Assembly (NCBI RefSeq): GCF_014898055.3
Contig: NW_026555331.1
Span: forward strand, 104,033,194-104,097,193
DNA: 64,000 nt
Direction of reading: 5' to 3'
DNA from: Talpa occidentalis
Taxonomy: Eukaryota > Chordata > Mammalia > Eulipotyphla > Talpidae
The notes beneath the pieces were generated by a model that searched no databases, was not told where the DNA came from, and was given only the letters and a program-made list of their open reading frames with translations. The translations under genes and the position numbers were made by a program. Below are positions 47,431 through 56,794 of this stretch, piece after piece; the stretch's first letter is position 1, and each line of letters opens with the position of its first letter.

Positions 47431-47643
47431 GACTGAGGTGATGGTGCACGGGTGCCTTGGGGAAGGAAACTATGGCGACTACACCTGAGGGAGTGGGGGG
47501 AAGCAAATATTATTTGAAAATGAACAACGATGTAAAAAATAAAAATAATAATTAAAAAATAAAACCAAATACTGATAAAATAAAAAAATAAAAATAAAAT
47601 GGTGAATGAAAATTTAAAAAAATTAAAAATAAATATTTCTCCT

Positions 47644-48169
47644 AACAATTTAGTAGACATTTTGCTAAATACACAAATTAAAAGAAAATCATATTTTTAG
47701 TTCTTAAATAATCACAATCACTTCCTAATAAGATGTGTATGCCTATTTGACACAGTGCGTCTCAAACCCTGGAATTAACTTGAACACCAACATCCTCCTT
47801 TTCTCTTTCACACTGATTTTCACATAGTACTTCCTTTTTGATCCACAATAAGGGACAAAAATCCAGTTTTACAAATAAAAGACATGAAAAGAAATACAGT
47901 GTGTGCTAATATTGCAAACTATCTCAGCTCGTATTTTGCCTCATATCTGAAAGATGTCATGAAGAGTAGGTCTTCACTTAAAGTCACTGATGGTTTTTGG
48001 AAACTGTGACTTTTGGCAAAATGACTTACATTAAAACCAATTTACCATAGATTAATTGATAGGAACAAGAGATAAATTTCTGTGGTATACTGCTGATCAC
48101 GAAAACATCAGCAAACTTCTAAATAAAGACCTAATGCACTTCTAATAATAAAGAATAATTTACATTTGT
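47644..48169. other. No recognisable feature
   Basis: AT-rich; no gene or repeat recognised. Confidence 0.45.
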
Positions 48170-48420
48170 TTATTCATTTTCCAACCCATTTATTCCAATT
48201 AAGGGTCAAGGGTAGCTACAGCCTATCCTGGCAGCTCAGAGAACCAACCCTGGACTGAGCACCCTTTCATCATAGGGCACTGGGACACACACACACGCAC
48301 ACACTCAGACACTCAGACTGGGACAATTTAGACATGACAGTGAACCTGTTGCACAGCTTTGGGATGTAGGAGGAAACTAGAATATTCAGAGAAAACCCAC
48401 ACAGACATGGGGAGGATAAA
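48170..48420 (+). repeat. Ancient LINE-derived repeat with CA run
   Basis: 'ctacagcctatcctggcagc', 'gggacaatttagacatgaca', 'tttgggatgtaggaggaaac' and 'aaaacccacacagacatggg' form a motif series seen in very old vertebrate LINE 3' regions. A (CA)n run at 48288-48304 sits in the usual place. The family name is uncertain. Confidence 0.6.
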
Positions 48421-49124
48421 AGTAAGTTGAAGGAAATATAGACCATGCATAGGGAAGGAAACTTTCAAAATACAAACAGGGTATCTTCTCTTATCATATC
48501 CCAGAAAGATCTGAGAAAAGCACTACATCCATCAAAGAATGTAGTAGTTTTTCTTTTAAAAATGTAACTTTTTTTCCCAAAACTCAGAAATTAAAAAAGA
48601 GATTTTGGAAATTAAAAATTAGAAATCCACAGAAGAATTGAGGTGATCTCCAAGAAAGGAGAGGAAAAAAGATGAATAGATTTTTTTTTTAAGGTGAGAA
48701 AAAAATGAAAACAGGAAGAGGATCAATCTGAAATATTCAAAAGCTATGAGCAGGAGTTCCAAAAAGAGACTGGAAGAAACCACTGACAAAATAATTCCAG
48801 AAATTTCTCAGCACTGGAGAACATGAATTTTCAGAATGAAAAGATTCATAGACTACCCAACACAATAGATATTTTATTTTTAAAAAGTATTATTAAATTT
48901 CAGGACATTAGCACAAATATTTTAAAAGCTTTCAGATCTGTTGAAAAAATCACACACACAAAAGTAAGAATCAGAATTGTATCAGATTCTCAGTAACAAT
49001 AATAGAATCCAGCACACAATGAAGAAATGCCTTCAAAATTTAAATTTTAGACAATTCAATATGATTACAATATTACTCAATACTATTAGAAGATCACAAA
49101 AATTTCTCAAGAAGCTGTTAGATG
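48421..49124. other. No recognisable feature
   Basis: A-rich sequence without a named element; the 96-codon ORF from 48977 runs into the next SINE. Confidence 0.4.
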
Positions 49125-49280
49125 GGACCTCCCCCCACCCCCTCGCCTGTTGCTCCCCTCAGCAGTGTATTTTGGTCAGTCTGCCTGTTCTGTTCTCCAC
49201 TCTGTTTCTGGTGAATCCTCTCACCCTCCCGCACATCTGGCCTGTACCCTGGTTCTTGTATGCATGAATAAATAAATCTT
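49125..49280 (+). mobile_element. SINE, type B, copy 17, internally deleted
   Basis: Only the first bases of the head (gggacctccc) remain before the sequence jumps to the body ('ctgttgctcccctcagcagt'). A- and B-box motifs are absent, so this copy could not be transcribed by pol III from its own promoter. Confidence 0.88.
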
Positions 49281-49297
49281 TTTAAAAATATAGTAAA

Positions 49298-49560
49298 GGG
49301 CCTCCCCGGTGGCGCAGCGGGTTGAGCACTATGCTTTGAAGCTGTCCACAGCCTCTGCAGTGCGGGTTCGATTCCCGGCTGGCCAGGGAGAAACCCACAG
49401 GGCGTGGCAGACCTCTCCTGTCTCACCCACTGCTCCCCTCAGCAGTGTCTTTGGTCTGTCTGCCTGTTCTGTTCCCCGCTCTGTCTCTGGTGAATTGTCT
49501 CACCCTCCTACACCTCTGACCTGTACCCCAGTTCTTATGTAAATTAAAAAAAAACCTTTA
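49298..49560 (+). mobile_element. SINE, type B, copy 18
   Basis: Full-length copy with an intact B box (gggttcgattcccggc). Its tail has decayed to 'cttatgtaaattaaaaaaaa' without AATAAATCTT. An (AAT)n run follows at 49565-49577. Confidence 0.93.
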
Positions 49561-49815
49561 AAAAATAATAATAATAAAAGAAAAGAAAAATCCAAAAGAA
49601 AAAAAATAAGCTGATAGATGGTATGAGCTATCAAATGAAAATGTGGAAACTAAAAATGAAACTTAAAAAACAGAACAAGGAAAAATAAAAACAAAACAAC
49701 AAAGGGAGAAAAAATTAAAAGAAACAAAGTAAGAGTGTGAAGCAGAAAAAAGGAAGACATGAAATTCAGGGAACCAGAAGATACAACACAAAAGAGAAGC
49801 AGATAACCCTGAAAC

Positions 49816-50150
49816 CAGGTCAGCAAACCACAGCCCACAGGCCCAACTCATCCTGACATCTGTGTGTATGGTGTCCCATGAACTAAGAATAGTTTTCACA
49901 TTTTTTAAGGGGTTTTTAAAAATAAAAAGAATTCATGACACATGAAAATCATGTGAAATCCAAATTTGAAGTATCTGTCAAAGGTTTACTGGAACACAGG
50001 CTTGCTCATTCCTTTTTTCTATTGCTCTGTGGCTGCTTGTGTGCTGTGCCAGCAAAGTTGAGTAGATGCACTAAGACCATATGACCTAAAAAACCCAAGT
50101 ATTTATTATCTGAACCTTTGCAGAAAAATGTTGCTAAACTTGGAGGGTAG
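49816..50150. mobile_element. hAT-Charlie nonautonomous DNA transposon
   Basis: 'caggtcagcaaaccacagcc' starts the element. It continues 'aagaatagttttcacatttt', 'ggtttactggaacacaggct', 'tctattgctctgtggctgct' and 'aaagttgagtagatgcacta', and ends 'cagaaaaatgttgctaaact'. This is the familiar Charlie/MER layout with 'cagcaaac' and 'gtttgc'-type ends. Confidence 0.8.
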
Positions 50151-50287
50151 GTAAAGCGAGATCCCAGAATAATAGTTACACAGCAAGCTTAGACAGCAAA
50201 AGGCCCAAATTAGAAAAACCAGAAGGCCATAGGGGAAAGATCACCAAAAAAAAAAAATAATAATAATAATAATAATAATAGAAATGT

Positions 50288-50551
50288 GGGGCCTACCTGG
50301 TGGCACAAGGGGTTAAGCACAGCACTATGAAGCAATCCGCAGCCTCTGCAGCATGAGTTCGATACCTGGCTGGCCAGGGAGAAACCCATATGGCTCAACA
50401 GACCTCTCCTGTCTCACCCACTGCTCTCCTCAACAGTGTATTTCAGTCAGTCTGCCTGGTATGTTCCCCACTCTGTCTCTGGTAAATTCTCTCACCCCCA
50501 ACACCTCTGGCCTGTACCCCAGCTCTTGTATGCATAAATAAATAAATCTTT
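50288..50551 (+). mobile_element. SINE, type B, copy 19
   Basis: Full-length copy inserted in an (AAT)n tract (50257-50280). The flank 'aataatagaaatg' on its left recurs as 'aatgatagaaatg' at 50706-50718, to the right of copy 20, so the two SINEs occupy a single outer target duplication. Confidence 0.94.
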
Positions 50552-50569
50552 AAAAAATAATAATAATAG

Positions 50570-50670
50570 GGCCTCCCCTGTTGGCGCAACGGTTGAGCAT
50601 TGGGTTGCGAGGCTGCCCGCAGCCTCTGCAGCTCCAGTTTGATCCCCGGCCACCGGCGAGGGTCCCCCCC
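50570..50670 (+). mobile_element. SINE, type A, copy 20, 3'-truncated
   Basis: Only the tRNA-like head is present, ending at 'ccaccggcgagggtcc'. C-rich and (CA)n sequence (50663-50683), then (AAT)n, replace the body and tail. Confidence 0.9.
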
Positions 50671-50787
50671 CCACACACACACACAAAAATAATAATAATA
50701 ATAATAATGATAGAAATGCTCAAATGTTTGAATGTAGTGAAGGAAATCTTTTGGCTTAGGGATATATATATATATATATATATACAC
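50671..50787. repeat. (CA)n, (AAT)n and (TA)n microsatellites
   Basis: (CA)n at 50671-50684, (AAT)n at 50686-50708 and (TA)n at 50762-50785, with about 50 bases of ordinary sequence between the last two. Confidence 0.9.
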
Positions 50788-51198
50788 TATTTTTTTAAAT
50801 TTTTTAAATTTTTTTTTTTAAGATTTATTTACTTATTTTATACAAGCACTGGATACAGTCAGAAGCACGGGAGGGTGAGAGAATTCACCAGAGCCAGAGC
50901 GGGGAGCAGAGCAGGCAGAAGGACCGAAGTACACTGCTGAGGGGAGCAGCGGGCGGCAGGAGAGGTCTGCGCGCCATGTGGGACCCTCCTCTGGTGGCCG
51001 GGGAGCGGCTGGGGAGCAGCCGGGGATTGAACCAGCGCTGCAGAGGCTGACGGGCAGCTTCGCAACCCAGTGCTCAACCGCTGTGCCACTGGGGAGGCCC
51101 TATATATATTTTTTAATAAATTAATATTTTTTATATCATTGTTCATTTTTAAACAATATTTGCTTCCCCCTACCCCCTCAGGTGTAGTCCCCATAGAG
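50786..51198 (-). mobile_element. L1 3' end, antisense, carrying a SINE
   Basis: The right part (51101-51198), 'caatatttgcttccccctac' then 'ccctcaggtgtagtccccat', is the antisense of the L1 3' end seen at 47470-47520. Flanks 'cttagggatatatata' at 50755-50770 and 51203-51218 form a likely TSD of the whole composite. Confidence 0.75.
50816..51100 (-). mobile_element. SINE, type A, copy 21
   Basis: Inverted, nested in the L1 3' end. The B-box region carries a local duplication ('ggggagcggctggggagcag' near 51000). Confidence 0.95.
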
Positions 51199-51285
51199 TA
51201 ACTTAGGGATATATATACAGAAAGTCAAATAAATGAAAAAGAAGAACATTTTTTAAATATTTTTTTTTTAAAAAGTGGTAAAGGA

Positions 51286-51604
51286 GGGCCTCCCCGGTGG
51301 CGCAGTGGTTGAGCGCTGGGCTGCGAAGCTGCCCGCGGCCTCTACGGTGCCGTTTCGATCCCCGGCTGCTCCCCGGCCACCAGAGGAGGGTCCCACATGG
51401 CGCGCAGACCTCTCCTGCCGCCCGCTGCTCCCCTCAGCAGTGTACTTCGGTCCTTCTGCCTGCTCTGCTCCCCGCTCTGGCCTGGTGAATTCTCTCACCC
51501 TCCCGGACTTCTGACTGTACCCAGTGCATGTATAAACAAACAAACAAACAAACAAACAAATAAACAAAACATGCCTCTATAAAATAAAAAAAATAAAAAA
51601 AAAA
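51286..51604 (+). mobile_element. SINE, type A, copy 22, with (AAAC)n tail
   Basis: Perfect 15-bp TSD, aaaagtggtaaagga, at 51271-51285 and 51605-51619. The tail has changed from (TAAA)n to (CAAA)n over 51534-51563, with no AATAAA-TCTT end. Confidence 0.97.
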
Positions 51605-51770
51605 AAAAGTGGTAAAGGAAAAAAAAAATTACTGTAGTATGCTACATGGTTCATGTACTAGTTGGGAATGAAAATACTGGTGGCGACAAAAGTGAAAGAT
51701 AACTTCTATATCTCACAGGAGATGACAATAGATAATGCCTAAAAATAAAAAGTCAAGAAGTATCAGCAAA

Positions 51771-52150
51771 GTAGTAGTCCATCCTTATCCATGGTTTCAA
51801 TTTCTGTAGTTTCAATTACCCACTATCAACCACAGTCTGAAAATATTATATACAATTAGATATTTTGAGAGAGAGAGACCATGTTCACACAACTTATACC
51901 ACAATATAGTGTTCTAATTGTACTATTTTATTACTGGTTTTAATACTAGTAATTATATTACTAATTACAAGTAGTTATTAACTATTTGTTAATTTCTTCC
52001 TGTGCAAATTTATAATCTATCATAGATATTTTTTTTAGGTAAATATTTATAAAAACAGTATGTATAGGTTTTGGTAGCATCCACAAATTGAGGCACTCAC
52101 TGGGGGGAGGGCCCTTAACATATATATCCTGCAGATAAGGGGAGGACTAA
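51771..52150. mobile_element. MER2-like Tigger MITE
   Basis: The left end 'gtagtccatccttatccatg' and 'gtttcaattacccactatca' pair with the right end 'gataaggggaggacta' as terminal inverted repeats. The interior 'cagtctgaaaatattatata' and 'ggttttggtagcatccacaa' match MER2. The flanking TA dinucleotide is the expected target. Confidence 0.85.
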
Positions 52151-54539
52151 TGTATAAGAATGTTTAAATGTCATAGAAATACCAAGAGAAACAGCTAAAA
52201 CAGCTCTAAAAGGCGATTTCCTCCCCTAATCAAGGAATGGAGGTACAGACCTGATGTTTACCAAGCTAAGGCTTGTACAACGACTTCATCTTTTCCAGCT
52301 ATGTTTGTGTATAATCTTGACTCAAACAAAAACCAAATTTGATATATAACCCCCCAAAAGAAAATTTCTCACCTAAATTTCTGATTGTTTTGGCATGCTT
52401 TACCTTTTTAGTTTTCAGATAATGCTTTTAAACACAGCTGATTTGAGAATTTTAAGCTGTTTAAGAAGATCCTATTTTCTTACTGACAGTAAGTAAAAGT
52501 AAAGGGATTTTAAAAACTGATTATTTGTAAAGTACTCGAAATTCCTTTACCCTGTTCTCCTCTGTTTAGATCATTACTCCTGAGAAGAACTTATCCAAAT
52601 ACTAACCACTTCACTTAATCACATAAAACTACTTAAAAAATCTAATGGAAGGATGTTTATATAATAAGAGATAATATGGTAAGATAGTTAATGTAAGGAT
52701 AAACGATCTTATTAAATAGTCTTCCAAAGAAAGGCATGTACTAAGTACTTCTGGGTTCTAGCTAAAAAATATAAACAAAGGTAAAATGAACACGTTGATG
52801 TTACAATTATAAATAAATAAAACAATGAAAATATTGCTGGTAATTAGACACTCAGTATATCCCAAATTTGTTTTTCAGTATTATCTTCTAAAGTCACTCA
52901 AACCTGGCACATATTTGATTAATGTCCTAGATGTTGTATAAACTGTAAATGGGGCTTTTATTTGAGAATTTATCCTGATATTTGACAACCGATTTAAAAC
53001 TGGCTGAATTAGCAATTTTATTCCCTACCACACTCACTGTGGCCCTCCCTATTTTAATGTTTTCAGTTTTTAACACTATTCATCCAAATTATGATCAGTT
53101 TGTAGTGACTACAATTTCAGCCAGGGGAATGGCTCATAAACTATTCCTTTTTACATTTGCTCTCCAAAGAGAAAAAATATGCAATGCAGTCTAATACTAA
53201 TTGTATTTTTAAATTGTGCCTTGAATTCATTTAGAAATTAACTTTGAAAAATCAGAATAACTAGGAATATTTACCTGCATCCCTAATTAGACTAGAATGG
53301 CTTTTTCTAAGAAGACTGCAGGCCCTCTCCCTGCTCTAAATGAAATGTAGCAATTGCTTCTCAAATCACCATCATGAGAGCATTATGCAATTTTATCTGT
53401 CTATATTCTCTTTCTGCTTTATGTTGCTATTATTTGGGAGCCACACAGAAGTGCGTTTTTTATCACTGCAAAGGCTAGATAAAATAGTTTAACTACTACA
53501 TCAAATCGGGGAATTATATATATAAATTGTCTGTGGCTTTCTATAGATTGTCTATAAAAGATAAAAGCATTTTTCTCCTTTTGAGAGAACACTCCCAATG
53601 CCTTCTTTGCCTCACATATAAATTATCTTTCAAGGGACCAGGTGCAATGGACAAAGAATTGGCTGTCTTCCCAACAAGGCTTTGAGTTTTGATTTCTAAA
53701 TGTACTTGTCGAGTTAGGAATCACAGAAATGTAGAGTTTAGAGTTTAAAGACACCAAGTCAAGAATTGTTATCCTGCACCTTTTGCCTTGGGGGAGAGAA
53801 AAGGGTGGAGGATGGTGTTCTGGGAGAAGTCATCTGAATTGAAATGAACTTAATTGCTTTTCCTGTGGCTCTCCCTGCCTGGACAGGTGGCTGTGAGAGT
53901 CCTTTGCGTCCCCACTGATCCATGTCAGTAAGAACATAAGAAGAACCTAGAATTCGTAAATCAGATTAGACATTCAGGCAACTCTCCATCTTGGGTCCAG
54001 TACAGAATGAATATGATTCCACTGCAAGCACTTGTATGACATGATTTACTTATCAATATCCAGCAGAGCACCAGAGCAGCAGTCACCCCTCTTTCACAAA
54101 CTAGTTCAGAACCAACCCCTGAAAATGTGGATCCACATAAGCACTGGATCTTTGGGGTAGAACTGACATTCCAATAGTATTTCTTAGTTGGTGTGATTTT
54201 AAAATCTGTTCCAGAGTACTCTTGCAAGACCAAGAAATTTCTAACAAGAAAATTACTACCTTTTACTCTGGATTGTGATTTTGCCACCATTATGCCTTCT
54301 ATATTCCTGTGCCCAGGGTGCCAAATGAAAAGATGTTTTTTTTATGGCATGCTATAACCCAACTCACAATATGCTCTATTTGGGGAAGGGAGTGCGGCTG
54401 ATATGCTGCATGCACGGATGGGTTACACGGAGGTCTAACTCCTGAAGTGACTTCTAGCAGAATCTGTCAGAATACTATTATTGTCTTTTAGACATTGGTT
54501 AAGCTAGCAAGTACCTGAACACAGAAGACACTGAGCCTT
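52151..54539. other. No recognisable gene or repeat
   Basis: About 2.4 kb. 53700-53750 has a trace of an ancient repeat ('aatcacagaaatgtagagtt'). The 109-codon minus-strand ORF (53961-54290) is Ser/Thr-rich with scattered Cys and no family or splice context. Confidence 0.45.
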
Positions 54540-54624
54540 TTCATTTACTGTTTCCTAACCTAGAATGCTCTGCAAAGGCCCATTTGTCATTCTTCAGATC
54601 TAGGTTTAAATGTTACCTTCTTAA

Positions 54625-55423
54625 CCTTTGTATCCAAAGAAGACAAAGAGGCCACCAACACGCACATAAAAAAATGTTAAACATTACTTGTTATCAGGGA
54701 AGTGAAAATCAAAACCACAATAGCTACCATGTCACACCTGTGATAATGGACTCTACTGAAAAGACTGGAAATGACAAGTGTTGGTGAGGGTAGAGGTGGG
54801 ATATAAATTAGTGCAACCTCTGTGGAAACTGATATGGAGATTCTTTTAAAAATTGAAACTAGAAGCACCATATAACCCAGCATTTCCACTCCTAGGTATT
54901 TATCCAAAGAATATGAAAACACTAATTTGAAAAGATATGCCCCTATTGTAGCACTATTCACATCATCCAAGACTGGAAAAAATCTAAATGCCCATCAATG
55001 AATATCTGGATAAAGATGTTGCAGAATATACAATAGAATACTACTCACCTATCAAAAAGGTGATCTTACCCTTTACAACAACAAGGATGGAACTTAGAGT
55101 GATTATGCTAAACAAAATAAGTCAGAAAGAAAAAGGCAAATACTGGATGATTTCACTCATAGGTGGAATATAAATAAGCAAGAGAATTAACAAAACACAA
55201 CAAAAAAAAATTTGACTCTGAGAAAAACATGGTGGTTGCCAGAGAGGAAAAAGTAGAGGGGTAGGGGAAATGGGCAGAGGGTATCAATTTGCTAGCGGTG
55301 AAGGCACTAGAGCTGTGAGGGGGGTGCCTAGATGTATGCACATATGAAGGTGTAAAACTATAGTCCTGAAGTTTATGTAGTAATATAAACCAACAGTAAA
55401 TCAATAAGCATTTTATTATAAAT
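54625..55423 (+). mobile_element. Older L1 3' end inserted in the L2
   Basis: Bounded by a 17-bp TSD with one mismatch: aaatgttaccttcttaa at 54608-54624 and aaatgtcaccttcttaa at 55424-55440. Contents are the 3' end of L1 ORF2 ('atcagggaagtgaaaatcaa', 'ggtatttatccaaagaatat') and 3' UTR ('tggttgccagagaggaaaaa'). The frame is broken many times. Confidence 0.93.
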
Positions 55424-55512
55424 AAATGTCACCTTCTTAAAGAGAGCTGTCATCACCATTCTTTCTAGAGTAGATTCCTTCAACTTCTATCTCCAGTTAT
55501 TTTCCATCATAG

Positions 55513-55980
55513 TGTTATAGAGCAGCCCCGATATTGAACAGGTTCCTGGCTATGGGTCCTCACCCACGCACTTAAAAGGGACTTATTAATACGCCACTAC
55601 AGGCACACACAAAAGGTTAATAAAAGGTTTATTTACAAGGGAAAAGGAAATAAGGAAAATGTACAACTCAGGGAGAAAATAGGGAAATAAAGTCTTAAAT
55701 GCGTCCTACCCGATCCGACGACCTGGGAACCCAAAGTCACTCTCAGAGCTGGCCAGATGCTGCTAGCTGGTGGAGAGCCAAAATGGGGGAGCCCCCAAAG
55801 CCCATGTGTCTGCCTTTTATATCAACCTGGCTGCTTAACCCCACCCTCAGTTCCCAGCTACCCTCCCTTTGGTGGGGATGGGATTTGGAGTTCCCAGTGT
55901 CTTTGGCTTTGGCCTGGGGTGGGGGTGAGTCCACAAAGCCTGTATGGAATTAGCTTTAGGACATCCTTTTCCCCCTAACA
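55513..55980 (-). mobile_element. Solo LTR, ERV1-like, inserted in the L2
   Basis: TGTTA...TAACA ends and an exact 4-bp TSD, atag, at 55509-55512 and 55981-55984. On the minus strand TATAAAAGG occupies 55813-55821, with AATAAA at 55628-55633 downstream. Its length is 468 bp. It is unrelated in sequence to family X. Confidence 0.9.
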
Positions 55981-56189
55981 ATAGCACTCTCTTTATCTCC
56001 TTCATGAAATTATTGCAGCCATAATTATTTTAACTATATGCTTTTTTCTTATCTTTTGTCTCTCTCCCCCACCAAAAGCTTCCCCACTGGAAGTTTCATG
56101 AGTATTTATTGTATTTCTAGGACTTAGCAAGTATCTGAACACAGAATGTACTCATTCAAGATTTATAAATCAATGAACACTGAAGGTTT

Positions 56190-56794
56190 TGTTACAGGGC
56201 AGGGAGAGGGGCAGCCCAGACCCCACAAACCTGCCTACTCTACATGGGTTCTGCCATCCGCCGCATCAACACAAAACATATGAGACTTTAATGGGAAGGA
56301 ACTTTAACAGGATTAGGAAACAATACAGGAAAGGCAAAGAATCTAGTTTCTAAATCAAGCACCCAAAGTTACCCGTCCCCTCGTGGGTAAAAGTCCACCC
56401 ACGCAGGATTGGCCCAGAGCAAGGCCCCAAAGCCTGCCACAGGTCTAAAGCATCTTCCAGTGGGGACCCACAGAAAAGGATCAGAAACAACCAGACAAGT
56501 CTGGAAGGAAATGAGCAAAATCAAAATCAAGACAAAAACTGCCATTGTCTCCTCCCCACGAGTCTCTCATCCACATCTGTGTCACCTAGTCCATGACCAA
56601 AAGGCAAGCGCAGTTTCTTCACGTGTCTCTTGGATCCATGTGCCTCCTCCAGGTCTCCTTCTGGCTCTCTATCCTGCTTCCTCCCTTCCTCAGTCTCCTT
56701 GCAGCTTCATCTTTCCCTGCTCAGCTCCACCCTCCTTTTTGGGTGGGACAGGAAACCTGGAACCTCCCCCTTTCCTGGGGACCACCCTGTTACA
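56190..56794 (-). mobile_element. Solo LTR, family X, copy 3
   Basis: TGTTACAGGGCAGGG at the left and CCCTGTTACA at the right; flanks gttt and gtta could be a mutated 4-bp TSD. It is very similar to copy 2 at 46.0 kb in the same orientation. A 151-codon ORF (56409-56864), antisense to the LTR, corresponds to the 134-codon ORF 23575-23979 in copy 1. Confidence 0.9.

Larger units (their letters stand above)
45349..47627 (+). mobile_element. 5'-truncated L1, disrupted by an LTR and a SINE
   Basis: The insertion is bounded by a 16-bp TSD with one mismatch: aataaatatttgtcct at 45333-45348 and aataaatatttctcct at 47628-47643. It begins inside ORF2. Residues from 'INSKWIKELDIRPETIKYIE' through 'KPKSFCTAKETLTK' in the 145-codon ORF at 45399-45836 are the conserved C-terminal part of L1 ORF2p, downstream of the reverse transcriptase domain. 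Frameshifts follow. The 3' UTR has a purine/G-rich tract (47380-47430) and an A-rich tail. Removing the LTR (about 0.6 kb) and the SINE (about 0.3 kb) leaves about 1.4 kb of L1. Confidence 0.93.
54540..56189 (-). mobile_element. L2 3' end, antisense, split by an L1 and an LTR
   Basis: Three pieces read in order. 54540-54624 has 'cctagaatgctctgcaaagg' and 'aggtttaaatgttaccttct'. 55424-55512 has 'aaatgtcaccttcttaaaga', ending 'ttttccatcatag'. 55981-56189 has 'atagcactctctttatctcc' and 'ttcatgagtatttattgtat'. Together they are a continuous antisense L2 3' end. Confidence 0.85.

Noticed and set aside
53961..54290. 109-codon minus-strand ORF
   Set aside because: No recognisable domain, no splice sites at its borders, and composition matches the surroundings.
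46014..56794. Provirus bounded by LTR copies 2 and 3
   Set aside because: The intervening 9.6 kb holds an L1 end, SINEs, Charlie and MER2-like elements but no retroviral gag, pol or env. Each LTR also has its own flanks.
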